Shown: positions 54,420 to 63,600 of the stretch, one piece after another
Position numbering within the stretch: the stretch's first letter is position 1
Layout: every line of letters starts with the position of its first letter
Source of the DNA: Nocardiopsis_B mangrovi
Lineage (GTDB): Bacteria; Actinomycetota; Actinomycetes; Streptosporangiales; Streptosporangiaceae
DNA: 64,000 bases
Assembly (NCBI RefSeq): GCF_042653925.1
Contig: NZ_JBHSFQ010000023.1
Location: forward strand, 40,822-104,821
Reading direction: 5' to 3'
Made by a program: the position numbers and the translations under genes
Notes under the pieces: generated by a model
Databases searched by the model: none
What the model saw: only the letters and a program-made list of their open reading frames with translations
What the model was told of the DNA's origin: nothing

Positions 54420-54700
54420 CCGCACCATGGACCGGAGCCGCCACGGCACCGGAGATCGAAGCCGAGCTCGCGCGGTACCTGCGGGTCCGGACCGCAACGG
54501 ACTGGGCCCCCGACCAGGACCTCTTCGCCTCCGGAACCCTGTCCTCGCTGTTCGCGATGGAGTTGGTCGTCCACATGGAGCAGGCGTTCGGCATCATGAT
54601 CGGCGGCACCGACCTCCGCATGGACAACTTCCGCACCATCCGGTCGATGACCGAACTCGCCCAGCGCCTGCGGGCCGAAACCGGCGGCGGCGATGCCTGA
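54416..54700 (+). CDS. Acyl carrier protein of the hydroxymalonyl-ACP pathway (FkbJ/Asm14 type)
   Basis: 94 aa. The phosphopantetheine Ser lies in LFASGTLSSLFAMEL (about 40-46), with an atypical Leu-Ser-Ser instead of Asp-Ser-Leu, as in discrete glyceryl-ACPs. GTG start overlaps the previous stop; the end overlaps fkbI-like by 8 nt. Carries the glyceryl, then hydroxymalonyl unit to the PKS. Confidence 0.86.
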   Translation: MTAPWTGAATAPEIEAELARYLRVRTATDWAPDQDLFASGTLSSLFAMELVVHMEQAFGIMIGGTDLRMDNFRTIRSMTELAQRLRAETGGGDA

Positions 54701-55838
54701 CGACCTCCCGGTCCCGCTCGGCGCCTCGGCCGCCGCGGCGGTGGCCGAGGCCATCGGCGGCCACGCCGCCGACTGGGACCGCGCGGGCGCCGTGCCGATC
54801 CCCGTGCTGCGCGGCCTCGGCGCCGCGGGCATCCTGTCCGCGCAGGTGCCCGCCTCCTACGGCGGGCTGGGTCTGAGCAGCGCGCACAACGGTGAGCTCA
54901 CCGCCCACACCGGTGCGCTGTGCGGCTCGGTGCGCAGCGTCATGACCTCGCAGGGCATGGCCGCCTGGGCCATCCGCCGGCTGGGCGGCCCGGAGCAGTG
55001 GAAGGCCCACCTTCCCTCGCTGACCGGCGGCGCGCTGGCCGCGGTCGCCTTCAGCGAGCCCGAGGCGGGCAGCGACCTCGGGGCCATGCGCACCGCGATC
55101 ACCGTCGACGGCGACTCCGTTGTGGTCGACGGCGCCAAGGTGTGGGTGACCGCGGCCGCATACGCCGACCTCATCGTGGTGTTCGGCGCGTGCGGCGACG
55201 GTGCCGCGGCGGCCGTGGTCCCGACCGACACGCCCGGCGTGCGCGTGCGCAGGGTCGCCCATCCCATGGGCTGCCGGGCGGCGGGCCACGCGGACGTCAC
55301 CTTCGACCGCGTACGGCTGCCGGCCGACCACCTGCTGGGCGGCTCCGGGCGGTCGCTGCCGCTGCTGGTCACCTCGGCGCTGAGCTACGGGCGGCTGTCG
55401 ATCGCGTGGGGGTGCGCGGGCATCCTGCGCGCCTGCCTGGCAGCGGCCTCCGCCCACGCCGCGAGCCGCCGCCAGTTCGGCAAGCGGCTCGGCGACCACC
55501 AGCTCGTCGCCCGCCACCTGGCCGAGCTCGTCGTCGCCGAGCGCTCCGCCACCCGCGCCTGCGAGCACGCCAGCCGGTGCTGGGACCACTCCTCACCCGA
55601 TCTGGTGATCGCGGCGGTGCTCGCCAAGCACACCGCGGCGGTCCAGGCCGCGCAGGGCGCGGCGGCGGCGGTCCAGGTCCTGGCATCGGCCGGCGCCGGC
55701 GACGGCCACGTGGTGGCGCGCGCCTACCGCGACGCCAAACTCATGGAGATCATCGAGGGCAGCAACGAGATCTGCCAGCTGATCCTGGCGCAGCACGCGC
55801 TGGAGACCACCACGGGCATGCGAGCGGGTGCGCCGTGA
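54693..55838 (+). CDS. Acyl-CoA dehydrogenase-like (FkbI/Asm15 type)
   Basis: 381 aa. VAFSEPEAGSDLGAMRT and YGRLSIAWGCAGILRACLAA are flavin/substrate motifs; the catalytic Glu is in IIEGSNEICQLIL near the C-terminus. It oxidises the semialdehyde on ACP to hydroxymalonyl-ACP. Starts inside the ACP gene and ends overlapping the fkbH-like start by 4 nt. Confidence 0.88.
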   Translation: MPDDLPVPLGASAAAAVAEAIGGHAADWDRAGAVPIPVLRGLGAAGILSAQVPASYGGLGLSSAHNGELTAHTGALCGSVRSVMTSQGMAAWAIRRLGGPEQWKAHLPSLTGGALAAVAFSEPEAGSDLGAMRTAITVDGDSVVVDGAKVWVTAAAYADLIVVFGACGDGAAAAVVPTDTPGVRVRRVAHPMGCRAAGHADVTFDRVRLPADHLLGGSGRSLPLLVTSALSYGRLSIAWGCAGILRACLAAASAHAASRRQFGKRLGDHQLVARHLAELVVAERSATRACEHASRCWDHSSPDLVIAAVLAKHTAAVQAAQGAAAAVQVLASAGAGDGHVVARAYRDAKLMEIIEGSNEICQLILAQHALETTTGMRAGAP

Positions 55839-56920
55839 ACGCCACCCCCGCCGCGGACACTCCGGTGGTACAGGTGAAGTGCCTGGTCTGGGACCTCGAC
55901 AACACCCTGTGGCGGGGGACCCTGCTGGAGGACCCCGACACCCCGCTCGGCGATGACGTCCGCCGCACCGTCACCGAACTCGACGAACGCGGCGTCCTCC
56001 AGTCGGTGGCCAGCAAGAACGACCACGACCTCGCCTGGGACCGGCTGCGGCGCCTGGGCGTGGCCGACCTCTTCGTCCTCCCGGAGATCGGCTGGGGGCC
56101 GAAGTCGGCGTCGGTGCGGCGCATCGCGGAACGGCTGAACTTCGCCCCGGGCGCCATGGCGTTCATCGACGACCAGCCCGCCGAACGCGCCGAGGTCGCC
56201 TTCCACCTGCCCGATGTCCGCTGCTACCCCGCGGAGCTGGCCGCCGGGCTCACGGCCCGGCCGGAGTTCACCCCCGCCGCGCGCACGGTCGATTCCGGCC
56301 GACGCCGCCGGATGTACCAGGCGGGGTTCCGCCGCGACGCCGAACGCGCGTCGTTCACCGGCCCCGACCACGACTTCCTGCGCTCGCTCGAATCCGTGCT
56401 GACCCTCGCGCGGGCGACCGCGCCGGACCTGTCGCGGGTCGAGGAACTGACCCTGCGCACCAGCCAGATGAACGCCACCGGCGTGCACTATCCCGATTCC
56501 CTGCTGCGCACGCTGCTCGCCGACCCCGCGCACGAGGTCCTGGTCGCCACGCTCACCGACCGTTTCGGACCGCACGGCGCGGTGGGGGTGGTCCTGGTGG
56601 AACGCCACCGGCCGGTATGGCACCTCAAGCTGCTCGCGACCTCGTGCCGGGTCGTGTCCTTCGGCGTCGGCGCGGTGATCGTGAACTGGCTGGTCGATCA
56701 GGCCGCCCGTTGCGGAACCCACCTGGTGGCCGATTTCCGGCCCACCGACCGCAACCGCATCATGGAGATCGCCTACCGGTTCGCCGGGTTCACCGAGGAG
56801 TCATGCGTGTGCCATACCGCGCTGGCGCTCGCGCCGGTCGACGGCATCCAGCGGCTGCACCTCCACCCGGCCTCCCGGCCGGCCCCGGATACCATGCGAC
56901 TCACAGCTCCTGACCTGTAG
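55835..56920 (+). CDS. FkbH-like glyceryl-ACP synthase (Asm16 type)
   Basis: 361 aa. The HAD nucleophile motif is VWDLDNTLWRG at about 14-24; MAFIDDQPAERAEV and QMNATGVHYPD follow, as in FkbH-domain proteins. It loads 1,3-bisphosphoglycerate onto the ACP with loss of phosphate. GTG start overlaps the fkbI-like stop. In FK520 and ansamitocin clusters an O-methyltransferase gene should accompany these; none follows here. Confidence 0.9.
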   Translation: MNATPAADTPVVQVKCLVWDLDNTLWRGTLLEDPDTPLGDDVRRTVTELDERGVLQSVASKNDHDLAWDRLRRLGVADLFVLPEIGWGPKSASVRRIAERLNFAPGAMAFIDDQPAERAEVAFHLPDVRCYPAELAAGLTARPEFTPAARTVDSGRRRRMYQAGFRRDAERASFTGPDHDFLRSLESVLTLARATAPDLSRVEELTLRTSQMNATGVHYPDSLLRTLLADPAHEVLVATLTDRFGPHGAVGVVLVERHRPVWHLKLLATSCRVVSFGVGAVIVNWLVDQAARCGTHLVADFRPTDRNRIMEIAYRFAGFTEESCVCHTALALAPVDGIQRLHLHPASRPAPDTMRLTAPDL

Positions 56921-57429
56921 GAACACCAACCGCCCCGTTCCATGTGAGGCCGATCGCCGCCTCGGCCGGCGGGCCGGGGCGGCGTCGACGACGCATTCCC
57001 CGAACCGATTTCCTTCGGCGCGAATTCCCGGCAATCGGACCGCTGAAAATGGAATTCCCCCGCACCGGGCACCTCCTCCGGACGGGAGCGGAAAACATCC
57101 ATTCGCGCACACATGGCGGGGACACCGGACGGGTATGGAGAATGCTGTATCACACCCGGGGAGAATAGCGAGCCCATTCGGATGCCCTCGCGGACGTCCG
57201 GATCCGGACCGACCCACGCCCCCCGCCGAGGTGTCCACCAGCGACAGAAAGGCCCCAAATGCCACACCCGTGACCTTCTACACCGAGCCCAGCCCCGCCC
57301 TTCCCTCGATATCGGCATCGCCCGCTCACGCGACCCGCCGGCGCCCCGCAGATTCCGAAGCCACCCAAAACGGAATAGATGCCATCGAGCAGGGCTTTAT
57401 TAAAAGCCAGTAAATCCTCGGGGGATCTC
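56921..57429. other. Region between fkbH-like and regulator genes
   Basis: 509 bp. A terminator-like hairpin lies at 56955-56984. The last 60 bp before the regulator are AT-rich (CAAAACGGAATAG, TTTATTAAAAG), suggesting a promoter or an AT-rich gene start. No O-methyltransferase or other gene is present. Confidence 0.5.
56955..56984 (+). terminator. Strong hairpin after the fkbH-like gene
   Basis: CGCCGCCTCGGCC pairs with GGCCGGGGCGGCG (one G-U pair) around a 4-nt loop, 35 nt after the stop. No U-tract, as is usual in high-GC actinobacteria. Confidence 0.6.
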
Positions 57430-59592
57430 TTGCAGTTCCATTTACTCGGCCCCTTGGAAGTCGTCGACGACGGACTTCCCGTTCCCCTGCGCGGCGTGAA
57501 ACAGCGCGCGGCGCTCGGATTCCTCCTCCTGCACGCCAATGAGGTCGTGGCGACCAGCCGCCTCCTAAGGGCCCTATGGCAGCAGACCACGCCGCCGACC
57601 GCGCGCAAGATGCTCCAGAACGCGGTCGCGGACATCCGCCGGCTCCTCGTTCCCGGCCCCAGCGGCGCCCCCACCGCCGCCCTCCTGACCCACGCCCCCG
57701 GATACCTGCTCCATCTCGACGCCGACCGCATCGACCTGCGCCGGTTCGAACGCCTGACCTCCCGGGGAAGATCCGAACTCGCCGCCGGCGCGTGGAGATC
57801 CGCCGCCCGCTCCCTGCGGGAGGCCCTGGGGATGTGGCGCGGAGCGGCACTGGCCGACCTCGTGGAGAAGGGCATCCGCTGGCCCGAACTCGCCGCGGTG
57901 CAGGAGCACCGCCTCGCCGCGTTCGAGGACTGCTTCGACGCCGAACTCGCCTGCGGCCGGCACCACGAGATCGTCGGCGACCTCGAAGCCCTCGCCGAGA
58001 CCGAGCCGCCCCGCGAACGCCTGCACGGCCAGCTGATGGTCGCGCTCTACCGGTCGGGGCGCCAGACCGACGCGCTCGGCGTCTACCGGCGCACCCACGC
58101 CGCCCTGGTGGACGACCTCGGCATCGAGCCCGGCCGCGAACTCCGCGAGCTGCACCGCATGATCCTCGACCACGACCCGGCACTCGACCTGCCCCCGGGC
58201 GACAACGGGGCACCGCCCCGCCCACTGCTCTCGCTCGGCGGGGGCCCGCCCGATCCCGGCTCGGGAGGCCGGAGCCACGCCGCAGCCGCCCTGTCCTCCG
58301 ATCCCCCGCCCGCACCGACCGCACCCCAGCGGGCACGGGTCACCGCGGTGCTCGCGACCGCGGGGCTCAACGACGGTACTCCGCTCGACCGCGCCGAAGC
58401 GGCGTGCCGGCACGCGGTCGCGGCAACACGCGCCGAGATCGAGCGGTTCGGCGGCGTCGTCGCCGACTCCGTCGGGCCCATGACGCTCGGCGTGTTCGGC
58501 TGGCCCGGCCGGGGCGCGCCGACCGGCACCCCCGCGCAGGACGACGCCGAACGCGCGGTGTGCGCGGCGCTGGCGATCCGCGACCGCTTCCCCGCGGCCG
58601 CCGCCGACCCGGCGACACCCGGCGCCCATCCGGTCCGCGCCGCCGTCAGGACCGCGGTGGCCACGGGCGACCTCCTCGCCGTCCCCCGCGCCGACGCCCC
58701 GCCCCGCATCATCTCCGGCGGCGTGATCGACGCCTGCCTGCGGCTCCTCGCGTCCACCGCCCCGGGAGGCGTACTCGTCTGCGACACCACCAACGAGGCC
58801 AGCAGGCAGGCCGTCGTGTACTGCTCGGACTGCGCCCCCGCCGGCGGCTGGGAACCCCTGGGAGCGCTGCCCGAGGGCCGGTGCGCACCCGGACCTGAAG
58901 GCGGGGGCGAACGCGAACTCGTGGTCCTGCGCGGCTTGCTCGAACGCGTTCGCCGACGCAACCGGCCGCACCTGGTCACCCTGCTGGGCGAGCCCGGATC
59001 GGCCCGGACCACCGGGCTCATGCTCGGATTGCAGCAGTCGGTCGACGCACTGCCGACCGTGGTGCGATGCCTCTGGGGCGGCGGCCCCGCCTCCGGTGCG
59101 GACACGGCCCCTTCGGCCCTGGCCTCGATCGCCAGGGCGTACGCGGGGGTCGCCGACACCGACACCCGCGAGGCCGCCGAGGGCAGACTCGCCGACGCCG
59201 TGCGCGGCTTGGTGGGCGCCGGTGACCTCGCCGCCTGGCTCATCTCCCACCTGCTGCCGCTCATGGTGCGGGACGACAGGTCCCCCGAGGCGTACAAGGC
59301 CATGCGGTGGTTCCTGGAGGAGATCGCCGCACAACGTCCGCTGATCGTCGTCATCGAGGACCTGGACCGCGCCGACGACGACCTGCTGGAGTTCATCGGC
59401 GACCTCGTCGAGCGGGTGAGCCCCGTCCCGTTGCTGGTGATGGCCATCGCCCGGCCCGAACTGCTGCGCCGCCGCCCCGGCTGGGGCACGGGACGGTTCG
59501 ACGCCACGACGATCACCCTCGACCCCGCCGACCCGCCGGACGCGCCGGCGCAGGACCACAGCAGGGAGACCGCCCGGGCCGCCCGGCCCTGA
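57430..59592 (+). CDS. SARP-type regulator with cyclase-like and degenerate AAA domains
   Basis: 720 aa from TTG 57430 (ribosome site GGGGGA, 5 nt). Begins QFHLLGPLEVVDDGLPVPL, then the OmpR-like DNA-binding domain (about 1-95) and bacterial transcriptional activator domain (to about 250, ending DDLGIEPGRELRELH). A class III cyclase-like region follows (VTAVLATAGL to about 440), then an AAA part with VTLLGEPGSARTTG, where the P-loop Gly-Lys is Ala-Arg, and Walker B LIVVIEDLDRADDDLL. It stops soon after, without TPR repeats. An ATG at 57379 would add 17 residues including two TTA codons. It probably activates the ansamycin genes, like Asm18. Confidence 0.82.
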   Translation: MQFHLLGPLEVVDDGLPVPLRGVKQRAALGFLLLHANEVVATSRLLRALWQQTTPPTARKMLQNAVADIRRLLVPGPSGAPTAALLTHAPGYLLHLDADRIDLRRFERLTSRGRSELAAGAWRSAARSLREALGMWRGAALADLVEKGIRWPELAAVQEHRLAAFEDCFDAELACGRHHEIVGDLEALAETEPPRERLHGQLMVALYRSGRQTDALGVYRRTHAALVDDLGIEPGRELRELHRMILDHDPALDLPPGDNGAPPRPLLSLGGGPPDPGSGGRSHAAAALSSDPPPAPTAPQRARVTAVLATAGLNDGTPLDRAEAACRHAVAATRAEIERFGGVVADSVGPMTLGVFGWPGRGAPTGTPAQDDAERAVCAALAIRDRFPAAAADPATPGAHPVRAAVRTAVATGDLLAVPRADAPPRIISGGVIDACLRLLASTAPGGVLVCDTTNEASRQAVVYCSDCAPAGGWEPLGALPEGRCAPGPEGGGERELVVLRGLLERVRRRNRPHLVTLLGEPGSARTTGLMLGLQQSVDALPTVVRCLWGGGPASGADTAPSALASIARAYAGVADTDTREAAEGRLADAVRGLVGAGDLAAWLISHLLPLMVRDDRSPEAYKAMRWFLEEIAAQRPLIVVIEDLDRADDDLLEFIGDLVERVSPVPLLVMAIARPELLRRRPGWGTGRFDATTITLDPADPPDAPAQDHSRETARAARP

Positions 59593-59607
59593 CCCCGTAC
59601 ACGAACG

Positions 59608-59650
59608 GCGGATGCGGGCCGCGTGCACAGCACGCGGCCCGCCCATCCGC
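59608..59650. terminator. Long bidirectional terminator hairpin
   Basis: GCGGGCCGCGTGC and GCACGCGGCCCGC (59614-59642) form a perfect 13-bp stem with a 3-nt loop, extended by GCGGAT/ATCCGC with a small bulge. It lies between two convergent genes and would end transcription from both sides. Confidence 0.75.
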
Positions 59651-59685
59651 CCGGCCGGGGCGCGGCGAAGGCGCGTGCGCCCGCG

Positions 59686-60528
59686 TCATCCGCGGTGCGT
59701 CTCGGCGCGCCCGGCACGGCCCGCCGAGGCGTCGGCGCCGCACCGGATGCGGTCGAGCGCGGCCTGATGGGCGGCCGGGTCGGTCAGGACGCCGACGTAC
59801 TCGCGCCCGCCGTCGACCCGGAGGTGGCGCCGCCCCACCACGAGGTCGTGGCCGCTCTCGGTGGCGCGGCAGACCATCGTCGTGTTCACGATCCCCGCTT
59901 CGGCGAGGAACCGCTGCAACCGGGCGGTGAAGCCGTCCCACTCCGCCACCTCGCGGTGCCGGGGGCGGAACCGGTACACGGCCCGCCACTCGCCGTCGCC
60001 GCACCTGCGGTGCACCACGTTCCGGGAACCCTGCACGGTCACCTTGAACCCGCACCCGTGCTGGTGCTGTTCCACCCCGGGGGCCACACGCAGCGGCTCG
60101 ATGAACAATGGGCCGGAGAACCCGACATCGGCGAGCCAGACCTCGCCGTCCAGGTCCACCCCCGTCAACCGGTGCGACAGGTCCGGGCTGAAGGTGCCGT
60201 TGTCCTGGCGGACGCCGGCCGAGAACGTGCGGGTGGTGAAGCCCGCGTCGTCGAGCAGCCGCCGCATCAGCAGGTTGAGCTCGAAGCAGATGCCCCCCGA
60301 CCCGCGCACCACGATCTTGTCGAAGGCGGCGTCGATGTCGACGTCGGCCAGGTTGGCCGGGAGCGGGCCGCCGCCTTCGGGGAACCGGGTGTTGTCGTAG
60401 GGGATGGTGCGGAGGTGGCGCCGGTGCAGTTCCCGCAGTGTCTCCAGGGTGGCGTCGAGCGGTCCCGTGTATCCGAGGCGCCGGAGGTAGACGCGGGTGT
60501 CGAACGCGGGGGCACGGTCCGGTCGCAT
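59686..60528 (-). CDS. Ansamycin amide synthase (RifF/Asm9-like, arylamine N-acetyltransferase fold)
   Basis: 280 aa. The NAT triad is visible: Cys in GSGGICFELN (about 81), His in LSHRLTGVDL (about 119) and Asp in WLADVGFSG (about 134). HRRHLRTIPYDNTRF is the N-terminal family signature. RifF-type enzymes release the finished polyketide from the last ACP by joining it to the aromatic amine, closing the macrolactam. It follows the terminal PKS gene by 103 nt on the same strand, where a thioesterase would otherwise be expected. Confidence 0.92.
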   Translation of the reverse strand: MRPDRAPAFDTRVYLRRLGYTGPLDATLETLRELHRRHLRTIPYDNTRFPEGGGPLPANLADVDIDAAFDKIVVRGSGGICFELNLLMRRLLDDAGFTTRTFSAGVRQDNGTFSPDLSHRLTGVDLDGEVWLADVGFSGPLFIEPLRVAPGVEQHQHGCGFKVTVQGSRNVVHRRCGDGEWRAVYRFRPRHREVAEWDGFTARLQRFLAEAGIVNTTMVCRATESGHDLVVGRRHLRVDGGREYVGVLTDPAAHQAALDRIRCGADASAGRAGRAETHRG

Positions 60529-60631
60529 GTGTCGCGGTCCTCTCTTCCGGTCTCCGGGGGTACCGGGTCATCGGGGCGCCCAGCCTCCGGGTGGCCGGGT
60601 GGCCGGGCGGCCGGGCGGCTCCCAAGTGCGG

Positions 60632-63600
60632 TCAGCGCACCCGCTCCGCCATCTCCGCAAGCCGTGCCGCCACCTTCGCGCGCAGGGCGGGGTCGAGCTC
60701 CGCCGCGGAGATGGTCCGCGCCACACCGTCGAGGTCGTCGAGCACGGAGCCCGCCGCCGGGCCGCCCGCCGCGGCCACCAGCGGCAGGAGGTGACGGGTG
60801 AGCATGTCCGGTGTCGGATGGTCGAAGATCAGCGCCGACCCGACGGCGGTACCGGTGGCCGCGCCGAGCCGCCCGCCGAATTCGAGGGTGGTCAGCGAGT
60901 CGAACCCGGCGTCGAAGAACGCGTCATCGGGGGCCATCCGGTCCGCGGCGCTGCGGCCGAGCACCAGAGCCGCGGTGTCGAGGACCCGGTCCAGCAGGAG
61001 GCGGTGTCCCTCGGACTCGGGCAGCCGGGAGATCCTGCGGGCGAGCCCGTCGCGCTCCCCCGGCCCCCCGCCGGCGGGGCCCCGCACCGCGCGGCGGGGC
61101 GGGCGGACCAGACCGCGCAGCACGGGCGCCACCGTTCCGCCGAACGCGCGCGCGGCATGGGCGCGCACCGCAGCGGTGTCGAGGTGCACGGGGACCACGG
61201 CGGCCTCTCCGGAAGCGAGGGCGGCGTCGAACAGCGCCATGCCCTCGGCCGTGGACAGGGCACGCAGCCCCTGCCGGGCCATGCGGGCGAGGTCGGCCCG
61301 GCCCAGCCGCCCGCTCAGACCGCCGGACCGTTCCCACTGCCCCCACGCCAGGGAGGTCCCCGCCAGGCCGACGGCGCGGCGCCGCTGCGCAAGGGCGTCC
61401 AGGAACGCGTTCGCGGCGGCGTAGTTCCCCTGCCCCGGACTGCCCAGGACCCCCGCGGCGGAGGAGAACAGGACGAAGGCGTCGAGATCGAGCCCGCGGG
61501 TGAGGGCGTCGAGGTTCAGCGCCGCTTCGGACTTGGGCCCGAACACGGTATCGATCCGCTCGGGGGTCATCCCGGAGATCAGGCCGTCGTCCACCACTCC
61601 GGCCGTGTGCACCACGGCGCGCAGCGGCTGCTCCGCGGGGATGGCGTCGAGCAGCCGTGCGAGGCCGGCGCGGTCGGCGACGTCGCACGCCTCCACCGCG
61701 ACCTCGGCGCCCAGCGCCTCCAGCCGCGCGGCGAGGGATGCGGCCCCGTCGGCCGCGGGTCCGCGCCGGCTCACCAGGAGCAGCCGCCGGACCCCGTGCG
61801 CGGTGGCGAGGTGGCACGCCACCTCGCCCCCCAGTGCCCCGGTGCCGCCGGTCACCAGGACCGTTCCGCCCGAGGACAACGGAGGGCGGGCGGGGTCGTC
61901 GGGCACCGTCATGCGCTCAAGGCGGGGCACCAGCACGGTCCCCCCGCGCAGCGCCACCTGCGATTCGCCCGAGGCGGCGAGGGCGGGCAGCAGTCGGCGC
62001 GCCGCACGGGCGGGGTCGGTGCCGTCGTCGGTGTCGAACAGCAGGATCCGGCCGGGATACTCCGCCTGCGCCGAACGGAGCAACCCCCACACGGCGGCGC
62101 CGACGGGGTCGGGAGCGGGCGCCGACCCGCCCGCGGCCACGGCGCCGCGGGTCAGCACCGCGAGGCGCGTACCGAGGAGTCCCGCTTCGGCCGCCCATTC
62201 CTGCACGACTCCGAGGACGCACGCGACGGCGGCGGGGGCGGCGCCGGGCTCCGGAGCGCCGTGCGCGGCCCCGGCGTCGAACAGCAGGAGTTCGGGGGCG
62301 GGCATACCGTCCTCGACCGCGTCCGCAAGGGACTCGATGTCGTCGAACGCGGGCGCGGGACCGTCATCGAGGCCGGCCGACCGGACCGCGGGGTGGTCGG
62401 CGGGCCCCAGCAGCGCCCAGCGCCCCGCTCCGGGGGCGGCCGGTGGCGGTGCGGGCGCCTCGATCCAGCCGAGGCGCAGCAGCGAGCGCGCGACCACACC
62501 CGGGACCGGGGGTGCGGGCTGCGCGGCGGCCGGGCGCAGGGTCAGGGAGGCGACCGACGCGACGGGCCGGCCGGTGCCGTCCGCGAGGTCGAGGGAGACG
62601 GTGGAATCGCCGGTCGCGACCGCGCGCGCCCGGAGGCGGGTCGCGCCGGAGGCGTGCAGCACCAGCCCGCTCCATTCGGCGGCCTGGAGGATACGGCGCG
62701 GCGCGGTGCCGGGATCGACGCAGAGCGCCGCGAGGTGGACGGCCGCACCGAGGACCGACGGGTGCAGGGCGAATCGGTGGTCCTCGTCGGGGGCGTCGTC
62801 CGGTTCGGCCCCGAGGTCGATCTCGGCGTGGACGGTGTCGCCGAGGCGCCAGACAGCGGCGAGGAGGTCCGGCCCCGGGCCGCAGGACAGGCCGGCGTCG
62901 CGGAGGTCCTCCTCGAACGCGGCGGTGTCGACCGGGTGTGCTCCTTCCGGAGGCCACGACGCGACGGTCTCGGGGCCCTCGGGGGCGGGAGGCGGCGGGC
63001 CGCAGGCGCCGAGCACCGCGCGGGCGTTGCGGGTCCAGGGCGCGTCGGGTACGGCATCGTCGAGGCGCGTATGGACCTCGGCCCGCCGCCGACCGGCGTC
63101 GTCGGCCGCCGTCACCGTGATCTGCACCCGCACGGCCCCCTCTGCGGAGAGGGCGATGGGTTCCTCGACGGCCAAGTGGTGGACGGTGTCGCAGCCGGCC
63201 TCGTCGGCGGCGCGGATCACCAGCTCCGGGAGCACCCCCGGAGGTGCGATCCCGACCCCGCCCATGTGGTGGCCGGCCGCCCACGGGTGCGCCGACGGCG
63301 CCAGCCGTCCGGTCAGCAGCAGGCCGCCGGACCCGGGAAGCGGGGAGGCCGCCACGAGCACGGGATGGCCGGTGACCGAAAGGCCGGCGGCGGCCATCGC
63401 GCCCTCCGCTCCGGCCCGACCGGATGGGGCCGGCGGGGTGTCGGGCCAGTAGCGCCGGTGCTGGAAGGCGTAGGTCGGCAGATCCACGCGCCGGGCACCA
63501 CCTCCCCGGATCACCTCCGCCCACGCGATGTCCGTCCCGCGAACGTGCATCCGGGCCAGCGCGGTCAGCGAGGTGGTCACCTCATCGCGGTCGCGGCGCA

